The notes beneath the pieces were generated by a model, which was given only the letters and a program-made list of their open reading frames with translations, searched no databases and had not been told where the DNA came from. Position numbers and translations under genes: made by a program. Positions 10,095-19,629 of a stretch of DNA of 64,000 nt are shown here, piece by piece (position 1 is the stretch's first letter; every line of letters starts with the position of its first letter). The stretch covers positions 62,001-126,000 of the forward strand of contig JAQUOT010000001.1 in the NCBI GenBank assembly GCA_028716945.1, read 5' to 3'. The DNA comes from Candidatus Nanoarchaeia archaeon. Lineage in GTDB: Archaea > Nanobdellota > Nanobdellia > SCGC-AAA011-G17 > JAFCDX01.

Positions 10095-10159
10095 TTTGAT
10101 GAAAACTGCTCAGTTCCTTGGTAAGGAAGAGGTCCCGGGTTCAATTCCCGGTCGGGGCT
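10065..10159 (+). tRNA. tRNA-Thr(GGT) with a 22-nt non-canonical intron at position 27/28 (10092-10113)
   Basis: Acceptor GCCCCGA/TCGGGGC, D-stem GCTC/GAGC, T-arm CCGGG-TTCAATT-CCCGG. Removing 10092-10113 gives anticodon arm CTTCC-TTGGTAA-GGAAG. BHB: H=GAGC/GCTC, bulges AC|T and AG|T, inner helix AGTTT/AAACT. Confidence 0.9.
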
Positions 10160-10173
10160 TATAATCCTTTAAA

Positions 10174-10653
10174 ATGGAAAAAACAAACTTAGAAAAAGAA
10201 TATAATAAATTAAAAGTAAAATATAGTTTATCAGATTTTAATAGTTTGGACAAGGAATTCGAGCTATCAAATGTTAATCTAGAAAATGTAAATGAAAAGT
10301 TTTTATTAGATGTTATAAGAAGGAAGATGAGTGAAAAATTAATCTTTACTTGTAATAATTTTCAAGCAGTTTTAATACCTAATCCAGGGGTATTTGTTTC
10401 TATAAAACAAAATAGTTTCTTTGATGAAGTGGAAAAGGAGAATATTTCAAAATTACTAAACCATATGATGATATTTGAAAGAAGATCTGCCTCTTTAGAA
10501 ATAGAATCAAAAGAAGAAGAAAATGCTAAATTTATAAAAGAATTTTATCAAGATTGGAATGAAAACAAAGACAAAATAAAAAAGATTTTTGAAAAATTAA
10601 TAAAAGGTTGGGAATCCTCAGAGAAAAAAGAAAAAGTACAGTACTTTGGTTAA
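10174..10653 (+). CDS. Hypothetical protein
   Basis: 159-aa ORF immediately after tRNA-Thr. Confidence 0.5.
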   Translation: MEKTNLEKEYNKLKVKYSLSDFNSLDKEFELSNVNLENVNEKFLLDVIRRKMSEKLIFTCNNFQAVLIPNPGVFVSIKQNSFFDEVEKENISKLLNHMMIFERRSASLEIESKEEENAKFIKEFYQDWNENKDKIKKIFEKLIKGWESSEKKEKVQYFG

Positions 10654-10668
10654 GGTTTAATATATCTT

Positions 10669-10923
10669 TTATTGAGGGAGTCTTCTTTGTAATAATACTT
10701 GTAAATCACTATAATCTAACTTTAATTTTTTTCTAAGACTATCTACTTTATTAAGAACGCGACCATAATCTTTACCATACTCTAAATTAAATCTCAAAAC
10801 TTCTGGTTGAATATCGGGAGTATTTGGGATATAAATTGACTCTTTTAAAATTTTTAAATCAATTCCAATAAATCCTAATAAAAATTGGTCTAAATACTCA
10901 GAGGTTTTTGTTGTGTTTGACAT
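10669..10923 (-). CDS. Hypothetical protein, 84 aa
   Basis: ORF with archaeal TATA-like upstream sequence. Confidence 0.45.
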   Translation of the reverse strand: MSNTTKTSEYLDQFLLGFIGIDLKILKESIYIPNTPDIQPEVLRFNLEYGKDYGRVLNKVDSLRKKLKLDYSDLQVLLQRRLPQ

Positions 10924-11095
10924 TTTATATCTCTTTATCCATTATTTATAAGATATATTTAAATCTTTCCTTTTATTACTACTCTTAAGTTTATACCTTT
11001 ATTAGCAACACTATTAGTAATCTTACAATTTACTCAATTAAAATTAATAGAAAACTATATAATTGAATAATTCTTTTAAATTAAAAAGAGGTAAA

Positions 11096-11695
11096 ATGAA
11101 ACTAGCAATAATAGGTCCACCTGGATCTGGAAAAGGAACTTATGCTCAACTTCTAGAAAAAAAGTATCATTTAAAAAGGATTACTGTTGGAAATATCTTA
11201 AGAAAAGCAGCAAAAAAAGATAAAAAATTAGAAAAAATATTAGATTCTGGAAAATTAGCACCACATAAACTAGTAAATAGATTATTAATGAAAAATATTC
11301 CAAAAGATAATTATATTTTAGATGGTTCTCCAAGAAGATTTGAAGAAGCTAAAAGTTTAATTAAAAATAATCAAATAGACAAAGCAATTTTGATTAAAGT
11401 TTCTGATAAAACAGTAAAATTGAGATTAAAAGGGAGACTACAATGCCCTAAATGCGGACGTACGTATCATATTAAATTTTTAAAACCAAAACATGATAGA
11501 ATTTGTGATTATGATGGAACAAAACTTGAAGTTCGTGAAGATGAAGGTGTAATAGATGAAAGATTAAAGGTTTATAGGAAATTTGAAACCCCTATTATAA
11601 AATATTTTAAAAAATTAGGAATTATAAAAGAAGTTAATGGTGAAAGGCCAATTAAAGTCATTTTTAAAGACGTAGAAAAATTATTAAAGGATTAA
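11096..11695 (+). CDS. adk: Adenylate kinase with zinc-ribbon LID
   Basis: MKLAIIGPPGSGKGTYAQLLEKKY; ILDGSPRR; lid CPKCGRTYHIKFLKPKHDRICDYDG; start chosen at internal Met after an RBS-like GAGGT. Confidence 0.9.
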   Translation: MKLAIIGPPGSGKGTYAQLLEKKYHLKRITVGNILRKAAKKDKKLEKILDSGKLAPHKLVNRLLMKNIPKDNYILDGSPRRFEEAKSLIKNNQIDKAILIKVSDKTVKLRLKGRLQCPKCGRTYHIKFLKPKHDRICDYDGTKLEVREDEGVIDERLKVYRKFETPIIKYFKKLGIIKEVNGERPIKVIFKDVEKLLKD

Positions 11696-11710
11696 AGAGG
11701 TAATATACTA

Positions 11711-12370
11711 ATGAATAAAAGAGGTCAATTTTTTATTTTAATAGCAGTAATACTTTGTGGAGTAATATTAATCTTATCTTCTAGATTAAATACCTATGAA
11801 GAAAGAATTTTATTAGAAGATTTTCCAGATTTGTCTGCTAATTATGCTGAAGAAACACCAAAAGTTGTTAACGATGCAATATTAACTAATGGAAATCCAG
11901 AAACAGCTTTAGAAGATTTCACAAAGAATTTTACTAATTATGCTAGGTCTATTGATCCAAGTCTTGGGGTTATTTATGTTTATAGAAGTATAAAACCTGG
12001 AACTGATGAAAATGTACACACTTTTAAAATAGGTAATTTCTTAAGCAAAGAAAATGAAGATCCCACCTATTCGGATGCGGCTTGGGTATGTAGTAATACA
12101 GAACAAAGTTCTTGTACAGATAGTTTATTTTCTGATACTAGTAAAACAGTTAATGAATTAAGTTTAGATGTGGCTGGGATGAAATTTACTAAAACCGTTC
12201 CTACAAAAGTAACTAATTTTGATTCTGAATTAAGTACAGCAAATGTAGACTTAACTACCGGACAATTTTATTTACAAATAGCAGGAGTCTTTTATAAAAT
12301 AGGAAATCAGCCTTTTTCTTCAATAACAAAAAGTAAAGAAGGAAATAATATAAAAGTGGAAGTAAAATGA
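11711..12370 (+). CDS. Type IV pilus-associated membrane-anchored protein
   Basis: MNKRGQFFILIAVILCGVILIL class III-like signal; start of pilus operon. Confidence 0.6.
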   Translation: MNKRGQFFILIAVILCGVILILSSRLNTYEERILLEDFPDLSANYAEETPKVVNDAILTNGNPETALEDFTKNFTNYARSIDPSLGVIYVYRSIKPGTDENVHTFKIGNFLSKENEDPTYSDAAWVCSNTEQSSCTDSLFSDTSKTVNELSLDVAGMKFTKTVPTKVTNFDSELSTANVDLTTGQFYLQIAGVFYKIGNQPFSSITKSKEGNNIKVEVK

Positions 12371-12951
12371 AAAAATCAATAAGTCCATTAATTGCGTATG
12401 TTATGCTAGTTGGATTTACGGTTATAATTGGGGTTTTTGTTTCTAATTATATAATAAACCAAACAAGAGAACAAGTAAGTAATATAGAAAAAGGTTCAGA
12501 TTTGTATTGTCCAGATACAAGTATTAATGTACAATTAGATTGTTATAAAACTTTTGGAAATGAAAATAATAATGAAGCTACAAGAAAATTAAATTTTACT
12601 TTTAAAAATACTGGTTCTTTTAATATAATAAATATAACTTTATATTTAAAGTATGGTACTGAATTAATAGAATTAAAAAAAACAGAACACTTTTCAATTA
12701 CAAGTGATTCAGAAGGAAATATAAATCTTGCTTCTGTTGAACCAGGAATAAATGCTCATTTATTATTAAGTACAAACAAACCCTTAAAAGATGAAGATTT
12801 AGATGCAAGTGATAATGATTTAGATTTAACTTCAAAACCTTTAGAAGTGATTATAACTCCAATAATACATGTAGAAGACAAAAATATAATTTGTAATGAA
12901 AAGGTTTTTAAATTAAAGGATATTAAAAGTATTAGAAAATGTTTAGAATAA
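12367..12951 (+). CDS. Archaeal type IV pilin-like protein
   Basis: MKKSISPLIAYVMLVGFTVIIGVFVSNYI N-terminal pilin/archaellin motif. Confidence 0.8.
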   Translation: MKKSISPLIAYVMLVGFTVIIGVFVSNYIINQTREQVSNIEKGSDLYCPDTSINVQLDCYKTFGNENNNEATRKLNFTFKNTGSFNIINITLYLKYGTELIELKKTEHFSITSDSEGNINLASVEPGINAHLLLSTNKPLKDEDLDASDNDLDLTSKPLEVIITPIIHVEDKNIICNEKVFKLKDIKSIRKCLE

Positions 12952-12965
12952 AAAGAGATGATTTA

Positions 12966-13394
12966 ATGAATAAAAAAGCAATTAGTCCATTAATTGCTAC
13001 AGTACTTCTAATTGGTTTCACTGTAATAATAGCTGTTGCAATTTGGATGTGGTATGGAAGTATTATTAGAGAACAAATGCAAAAAGATGGAGCTTTAAAT
13101 GAAATTAAAACTGATTGTACAACTCAAATTTCATTAATTATATTAAGTGCTCAAAAAGTAAGTGGAAATGCAGTTCTTGAAATTAAAAACGATGGAACTG
13201 CTTTATTTAATGGCATAAGAATAATGGTTCAAAGTAATGGAGAAAGTCTTGTAGAAAAAGAATCTTTTAGTCCTGGAGAACAAAAATCTTTAACTTTTCC
13301 AGGAAAAACAGGTAAATTAGATGTTATGCCAATGATAGTAAGACAAGGAGTTACTGGAACTTGTGCTGAGAAAAAAGTTACAGTTGATATTTAA
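12966..13394 (+). CDS. Archaeal type IV pilin/archaellin-like protein
   Basis: MNKKAISPLIATVLLIGFTVIIAVAIWMW; start revised to internal Met. Confidence 0.85.
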   Translation: MNKKAISPLIATVLLIGFTVIIAVAIWMWYGSIIREQMQKDGALNEIKTDCTTQISLIILSAQKVSGNAVLEIKNDGTALFNGIRIMVQSNGESLVEKESFSPGEQKSLTFPGKTGKLDVMPMIVRQGVTGTCAEKKVTVDI

Positions 13395-13419
13395 TAAAAA
13401 ATGATAACGGAGGTGAAAA

Positions 13420-13971
13420 ATGAATAAGAAAGCAATTAGTCCATTAATCGCAACAGTTTTGATAATTGGATTTACTATTGTACTTGCAGCAGTTGTCTTG
13501 CAATGGGCAGGTGGTTTTGTTAAAAACTTAACAGCTGAACAAGAAAAAACAGTAAACTTACAAACTGCTTGTATGGGTATGAATTTAGAAATTACTAGTG
13601 CAAAATTAACAAACCCTACAGTTAATACAGTTACAACAGGTACATTAACAGTGAAGGTTGCTAACAATAATGCAGAAAAAGAACTTGCAGGAGCAATTGT
13701 GTTAATAGAAACAGCTACAGAAAGAATAACAGGTGATGCAGATACAACAAATGCAAATACAATACCTATTTTAGGTTCTAAGGATATAATTATTCCTACA
13801 ACAATAAGTTGGAATAGTGCAACAACACCAGCAATACAACAGATTAACATAACAAGCGCTATAAAACCAATAATAGTAGGAAATAAAATATTCGTAGTTC
13901 CAAAGGTTAAAATTGGAACAGATACAAAACCTTGCGATATAGGAGTAGCAGCTACAGCAACAATAGAATAA
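13420..13971 (+). CDS. Archaeal type IV pilin/archaellin-like protein
   Basis: MNKKAISPLIATVLIIGFTIVLAAVVLQWAGGF; RBS-like GGAGGTG upstream. Confidence 0.85.
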   Translation: MNKKAISPLIATVLIIGFTIVLAAVVLQWAGGFVKNLTAEQEKTVNLQTACMGMNLEITSAKLTNPTVNTVTTGTLTVKVANNNAEKELAGAIVLIETATERITGDADTTNANTIPILGSKDIIIPTTISWNSATTPAIQQINITSAIKPIIVGNKIFVVPKVKIGTDTKPCDIGVAATATIE

Positions 13972-14013
13972 ATTTATTTTTTTTATTTTTTTAAATTTTT
14001 TATATAAACAAAC

Positions 14014-14544
14014 ATGAACAAAAAAGCAGATATTTGGATTTCAGCAGTAATTTATGTAGCTCTTGGTGTAGTAATTCTTGCAGTAGTATTAGCAGCAACA
14101 ACACCAGCAATAAATAAAATGAGAGACAGAAATACTTATTTACAAACAAAAGAAGTTATGCATAAAATAGATTCTACAATAAAAGATGTTTTAAGAGAAG
14201 GTCCTGGAGCACAAAGAACAGCTTCAATTGAAATACAAAGAGGAGAGTTTAGTATAACTACAGGAACAGATAATCCTACCACAACACCCCCAACAATAGC
14301 ACCAAAGAAAATAAATTGGGTAGGTCCTTCAAGATATATTGCATCTCAAGAAGGTTCAACAATAACAGAAGGAAATATTAAGATATCAACAACAAAACAA
14401 GGAAGCCAATACCAAATTACATTAACTTTAGACTATACAAATGCTTTAGCAGGATTAACTACAGATTTAAAAACACTTTCAGGAAAATATAATCTCCTTA
14501 TAAAAAACGAAGATGCAGGCAAAATATCAATAAAGAGCATATAA
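14014..14544 (+). CDS. Pilin-like membrane-anchored protein
   Basis: MNKKADIWISAVIYVALGVVILAVVLA. Confidence 0.7.
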   Translation: MNKKADIWISAVIYVALGVVILAVVLAATTPAINKMRDRNTYLQTKEVMHKIDSTIKDVLREGPGAQRTASIEIQRGEFSITTGTDNPTTTPPTIAPKKINWVGPSRYIASQEGSTITEGNIKISTTKQGSQYQITLTLDYTNALAGLTTDLKTLSGKYNLLIKNEDAGKISIKSI

Positions 14545-14617
14545 AAAGCCTAATTTTACCAATTTTCTAAATTCGAAACCTATTTATATATACAATTTTT
14601 ATATTAAATTAGGTAAG

Positions 14618-17600
14618 ATGTTTAAGTTATTTGGAAAAAAAGAGGTAGATAAAAAAGTAGATAGTTCTATAAAAGAAGAGACTCTTTTCAAAATAAATCG
14701 TATAGAGAAACTTCCGGTATTACCTGATTTTCCAAACAAAGAAAAAATTGATATTCAATATCCTTTAATCGAACCTTATGCTTCTGTTCATATTCATTGG
14801 GATCCAAAAGAAGGCGATGTTATTTATGAAGTAATAGAACCAAAATTAGATGATAGAGAAAAAGAAGTTCTAAAAATATTAGAAAATGGAGTAAAAGAAT
14901 TCATCAATGTTAGTTTTATTAGTATTAAAAAAGGAGAAGCAGTTATTGAATATTTAGAAAGAAATATTAAAACTTTATTAAAAGAATTAGGATTAAAAAT
15001 TTCTAATGATACTTTTTTAAAAATAATGTATTATGTTTATAGAGATTTCGTTGGTATGAATGAGATTGAACCTTTATTATGTGATTATTTCATAGAAGAT
15101 ATTGAATGCAATGGAATAAAAAGTCCAGTTTATATAGTGCATAGAAAATACAGAAATTTAAGATCAAATATTACATTTAATGAATTTCCATATTTAATTT
15201 CTTTTGTAGAAAAATTAGCACAAAAAGCAGGAAGATATGTTTCTTATTCAAATCCAATTTTAGATGGATCTTTACCAGATGGGAGCGTAGAATATAATGA
15301 ACCTTTTATTTACAAAGAAAATGGAACAATTAAGATTTCAAAAATTGGAGCTTTCATAGACAAATATTATAATAAAAATGAATCAAATATTCCAAAAAAA
15401 AGTTTTAATTTAGAAGTTCCTGTTTTTGATGAAAAATATAAAATTAAATGGGAATCTGCAGATTATGTATATAGACATAAAACAAAAGATTCTTTATTTA
15501 AAATAAATCTTGAAACTGGAAAGGAAATAACTTTATCTAGTTCTCATAGTGTCTTTGTTCTTAAAGATAACGGTATTAATACTCTAAAAACAACTGAAAT
15601 TAAAGAAGGGGATTATGTTGTAATACCCACAATAATACCTGAAATTGAACCAATTAAAGAGATAAATTTAGTAGAAAGATTCTTAAAAAGCAACTTAAAA
15701 AATAAAGTTGTAATTAGAAACGTCCCTTCTTATATTTTTAAAGAAAAAGGATTAACAATTAAAGATTATTTAAAAGAAAATTACAAAAAGAAAAATCAAT
15801 CATTTTATGATTTTAAAAACAAAAATATTTTACCTTTAAGTTTATATAATATCTTATCTAATAAAGAACTTAGAAATTGTAAACTAGCTACCTCTTCTCA
15901 TCAAGAAGTTCCTACCTTTTTAAAAATAGATAAAGATTTAATCCGGTTAGTAGGATATTATACTGCTGAGGGATGGCTAACTAAAGTAAAAAATCACCAT
16001 AGAATCCATTTCTGTTTAAATATAAATGAAAAAAAATATATAAATGAAATTTGTAAATCATTTAAAAATTGTTTTAATGTAATTCCCTACTTAGAAAAAG
16101 AATACAAAAATGCCATAAAAATTACAATAAATAGTATACTTATTAAACATATATTTGAAGAAATATTAGAAGTAACAAAATATGCTAAAACTAAAGAAGT
16201 TCCTTGGATAATTTATAATGTTTCTAACAAATTAAAAAAAGAATATATTAAAACTTGGAGTAATGGAGATTATAACTGTACGGCAAGTAAAAAATTAATA
16301 TCGGATTTAAGTTATTTATCTTTATTTAATGAAGATATTTTATCTATTTGTTCAAGAACTAGGAATGGTAAAATAGAAGAAAGGGACATTACTTCCACAG
16401 AATTTTATTCAAATGAAATTATAAGAAATCCCATTAAAAGATATATAGAAATGATTCCAATGGAAATATTTAATCCACTAAATCAAATGCATATTAAATT
16501 AAGAAATAAAAGAATTAGTAAAAAAAGATTATTAGAAACTTTAAACGACATTAGATTCCAGAGATTTGAAAAGTTAAACTCAAATTTACCTAAACAATTT
16601 TTAATAGAATGGAGCAAAAGAGGATTTATTAAAGATAATGAATTAACAATAAAAGGATTAAAAGCATTAAATGAAAAATTAATTGTAGATACTTTAATCA
16701 ATTCAGATTTAGGATTTGCTAAAATTAAAAAAATACAAAAAACAGAATCAAATCATGAATATGTTTATGATATTTCAGTACCTAACTATGAAAATTTTAT
16801 TAGTGGATTAGGAGGGATATTTTGTCATAATAGCAGAGTAAATGCAACGTACACAACAGATATTTCTTCAAAAGGACCCACTTTCACACTTCGTAAATTC
16901 ACTAAAGAGCCATGGAGCCCTGTAAAAATGATTGATATGAGAACAGTAAGCCCAGAAATTTTAGCTTATCTATGGATTTTAATTGAACACGAATTTAATG
17001 TTATGGTTATTGGTGGAACTGGTTCAGGTAAAACAACTTTCTTAAATGGATTAGCCTTTTTTATCCCACCTCAAGCTAGAATAGTTTCAATTGAAGACAC
17101 GAGAGAATTAAATTTAGAACATGAAAATTGGTTACCAAGCGTAGCTAGAGAAGGTATTGGTCTAGCAAATATTGTTGGTCAAAAATATGGAGAAGTTACT
17201 TTATTTGATTTATTAAAAGAATCTTTCAGACAAAGACCAGATTATGTAATTGTAGGAGAAATTAGAGGACAAGAAGCTTTCGTTTTATTCCAGGGAATGA
17301 GCTCAGGACATCCATCAATGGGAACAATGCACGCAAATGATGTAGAAAGTATGATAAAAAGACTTGAAAGTCCTCCAATTAATTTATCTGCAACCTTAGT
17401 TGAAGCTCTTGATGTTGTTTGTGTTATTGGACATGCAAAAGTAAATGGCCAAGATGTAAGAAGAATAAAAATGATTCAAGAAATTATTTCTGTGGGAGAA
17501 TCAGGACAAGCACAAATCAATATTCCATTTAAATGGGATGTTAATACAGATACTTTTTTCTTTAAAACAGATAGTTATACTTTTAAAAAATTAACAGAAG

Positions 17601-17767
17601 AATTTGGATTTGGTAAAGAAAGATTATTAGAAGAATTCCAATTAAGAACGAAACTATTAGTTGCTATGTACAAAACTAAAATTTTTGATTATAAACAAGT
17701 TCAAACAGTAATTAATGAATATGCAAGAAATCCAAAAAAAGTTTTAAAGCAATTCGGCGTAATTTAG
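14618..17767 (+). CDS. Type II/IV secretion (pilus/archaellum) ATPase interrupted by an intein
   Basis: Walker A VIGGTGSGKTTFLNGL, Walker B DYVIVGEIRGQEA, MGTMHANDVESMIKRL; extein junction LPDG/SRVNATYT. Confidence 0.93.
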   Translation: MFKLFGKKEVDKKVDSSIKEETLFKINRIEKLPVLPDFPNKEKIDIQYPLIEPYASVHIHWDPKEGDVIYEVIEPKLDDREKEVLKILENGVKEFINVSFISIKKGEAVIEYLERNIKTLLKELGLKISNDTFLKIMYYVYRDFVGMNEIEPLLCDYFIEDIECNGIKSPVYIVHRKYRNLRSNITFNEFPYLISFVEKLAQKAGRYVSYSNPILDGSLPDGSVEYNEPFIYKENGTIKISKIGAFIDKYYNKNESNIPKKSFNLEVPVFDEKYKIKWESADYVYRHKTKDSLFKINLETGKEITLSSSHSVFVLKDNGINTLKTTEIKEGDYVVIPTIIPEIEPIKEINLVERFLKSNLKNKVVIRNVPSYIFKEKGLTIKDYLKENYKKKNQSFYDFKNKNILPLSLYNILSNKELRNCKLATSSHQEVPTFLKIDKDLIRLVGYYTAEGWLTKVKNHHRIHFCLNINEKKYINEICKSFKNCFNVIPYLEKEYKNAIKITINSILIKHIFEEILEVTKYAKTKEVPWIIYNVSNKLKKEYIKTWSNGDYNCTASKKLISDLSYLSLFNEDILSICSRTRNGKIEERDITSTEFYSNEIIRNPIKRYIEMIPMEIFNPLNQMHIKLRNKRISKKRLLETLNDIRFQRFEKLNSNLPKQFLIEWSKRGFIKDNELTIKGLKALNEKLIVDTLINSDLGFAKIKKIQKTESNHEYVYDISVPNYENFISGLGGIFCHNSRVNATYTTDISSKGPTFTLRKFTKEPWSPVKMIDMRTVSPEILAYLWILIEHEFNVMVIGGTGSGKTTFLNGLAFFIPPQARIVSIEDTRELNLEHENWLPSVAREGIGLANIVGQKYGEVTLFDLLKESFRQRPDYVIVGEIRGQEAFVLFQGMSSGHPSMGTMHANDVESMIKRLESPPINLSATLVEALDVVCVIGHAKVNGQDVRRIKMIQEIISVGESGQAQINIPFKWDVNTDTFFFKTDSYTFKKLTEEFGFGKERLLEEFQLRTKLLVAMYKTKIFDYKQVQTVINEYARNPKKVLKQFGVI
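15284..16831 (+). mobile_element. Intein (~516 aa) with DOD/LAGLIDADG-type endonuclease domain
   Basis: In-frame insertion starting S-VEYNEPFIYKENG, block B-like LSSSHSVFV, endonuclease VGYYTAEGW, block F YVYDISVPNYENFI, block G GGIFCHN followed by Ser+1; excision joins LPDG to SRVNA. Confidence 0.9.
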
Positions 17768-17774
17768 GTGAAAT

Positions 17775-18737
17775 ATGAAAAAAAATCCTGAAATAAATCC
17801 TTATATTAAGAAATTTGCTAAGAATTACAAAAAAGTAAAATCAAAACCCGCAGTAGTTCCATATACTTTATACAAACCAAACCAATTTGCAAAAATATCA
17901 AATAGATTTGTAGAACCTATAACTCTTTTTTTACTAAGAAAATTTCCAGAATTGTTCAAGCCTTTATTTAATTCTTTAAAATTAATAAGATTAAATATGC
18001 TTTCTGAAAGTTATGTAAGTATAATGATATTTTCAAGTATTTTAGCTTTTTTTGTAGGAACAATCCTATTTTCAATAATATTAAAAAATATTCTTAATGG
18101 ATTAGGTTTAGGGGTATTGTCTCTATTTTTTACAATAATTATTTTTTTCTTCTATCCAAAATCAAACATTAATAGCAGAAGGAAAAAAATTAAATCAGAA
18201 TTACCTTTTGCCATTATTCATATGGCGGCTATTGCTGGCTCAGGTACTCCACCAATAAATATTTTTAGTTTGTTAATACAATCCAAAGAATATCCTGAAT
18301 TAGAAACAGAATTTAAAAAAATAATGAATCATATTAATATTTTTGGTTATGATTTAAGTACTGCTTTGAAATCTGTTGCATCAACTTGTCCAAGCCCAGA
18401 ATTTGGAGAATTATTAAATGGAATTGTATCAACAGTTAATTCAGGTGGAGATTTAAAAACATATTTAGAAACAAAAGCACAAGATGCTCTTTCAACATAC
18501 AAACTTGAAAGACAAAAATATGTTGAATCTATTGCAACATATTCAGATATTTATACAGGAATATTAATTGCAGCACCCTTATTGTTTATTACAACTTTAG
18601 CAATCATTAATGTTATTGGAGGAGCAGTAGGAGGATTAACTGCAACAGTAATTGCTCAATATGGAACTTTTTTAGTTTTACCAATACTAAATGTAGGTTT
18701 CATAGCCTTCCTTAATTTAACTGCAACCGAGATATAA
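17775..18737 (+). CDS. TadC/FlaJ-like pilus assembly membrane protein
   Basis: T2SSF domain features; follows the ATPase; AFIIHMAAIAGSGTPPINIFSLL. Confidence 0.85.
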   Translation: MKKNPEINPYIKKFAKNYKKVKSKPAVVPYTLYKPNQFAKISNRFVEPITLFLLRKFPELFKPLFNSLKLIRLNMLSESYVSIMIFSSILAFFVGTILFSIILKNILNGLGLGVLSLFFTIIIFFFYPKSNINSRRKKIKSELPFAIIHMAAIAGSGTPPINIFSLLIQSKEYPELETEFKKIMNHINIFGYDLSTALKSVASTCPSPEFGELLNGIVSTVNSGGDLKTYLETKAQDALSTYKLERQKYVESIATYSDIYTGILIAAPLLFITTLAIINVIGGAVGGLTATVIAQYGTFLVLPILNVGFIAFLNLTATEI

Positions 18738-18738
18738 A

Positions 18739-19629
18739 ATGGAAATAAAACTTCAATCAAAACATATATTGTTTATAATAATTGGAATATTAATTCTTAT
18801 AATTGATTTTATTTATTTTTTAAATGAAAGGTGGTTTAAACCTGTAATAATTATTGGATTCGTCGTAATGGTAATACAATTCTTCCTAGATTTTTTAGCT
18901 GAAAACAAAAGACAGCAAGAAATAGAAACAAAATTCTTAGAATTTGTAAGAGCCTTAGTAGAAACAGTAAAATCTGGTATTCCTATTCCAAAAGCAATTA
19001 TACAAATTTCAACAGAAGATTATGGTGCTTTAACTCCCCATGTTAAAAAAATGGCTGCACAAATAGAGTGGGGTTTTCCTTTGGATGATGTTCTAGAAGT
19101 ATTTGCAAATGATGCAAAGAATAAAGTTATAAATAAATCTATTTCTATAGTTACAGAGGCAGAAAAGTCAGGCGGTAATATGGCAGAGGTGTTACAAGCA
19201 GTAAGCAATTCAGTATATTCTATTAAGAAAATAAAAGAAGAAAGAAAATCTTCTGTATATTCGCAAGTTGTACAAGGGTATATTATCTTTTTTATATTTA
19301 TTGCAATAATGTTAATGATGCAAGTTTATCTTATGCCAAAAATAAGTAATTTGGGTGGAGAAGAATTAAGTATAGGCAGTTCTCCTATTTCCGGAGTTCC
19401 TGGAATTTCCTTAGGAAGTAGTTCAACTGCAAAATTAGATGAAAAAGTCATGGCAAGTACTTTTACTTGGATGGTATTAATACAAGGATTATTTGCAGGA
19501 TTATTAATAGGAAAATTTTCAGAAGGGGAATTAAAATATGGAGTAAAACATAGTTTGATTTTTGTAATTGTTGGATATTTAATTATTTCAACAGTCTCTT
19601 GGACTCCAGCAGCTGTAGGTGTTATATGA
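18739..19629 (+). CDS. TadC/FlaJ-like pilus assembly membrane protein (second)
   Basis: EFVRALVETVKSGIPIPKAI...WGFPLDDVLEVFA...EAEKSGGNMAEVL T2SSF pattern. Confidence 0.85.
   Translation: MEIKLQSKHILFIIIGILILIIDFIYFLNERWFKPVIIIGFVVMVIQFFLDFLAENKRQQEIETKFLEFVRALVETVKSGIPIPKAIIQISTEDYGALTPHVKKMAAQIEWGFPLDDVLEVFANDAKNKVINKSISIVTEAEKSGGNMAEVLQAVSNSVYSIKKIKEERKSSVYSQVVQGYIIFFIFIAIMLMMQVYLMPKISNLGGEELSIGSSPISGVPGISLGSSSTAKLDEKVMASTFTWMVLIQGLFAGLLIGKFSEGELKYGVKHSLIFVIVGYLIISTVSWTPAAVGVI

Noticed and set aside
13317-13850. Minus-strand 177-aa ORF opposite the pilin gene
   Set aside because: Antisense to a clear pilin gene; hydrophobic, low-complexity translation typical of spurious ORFs in AT-rich DNA.
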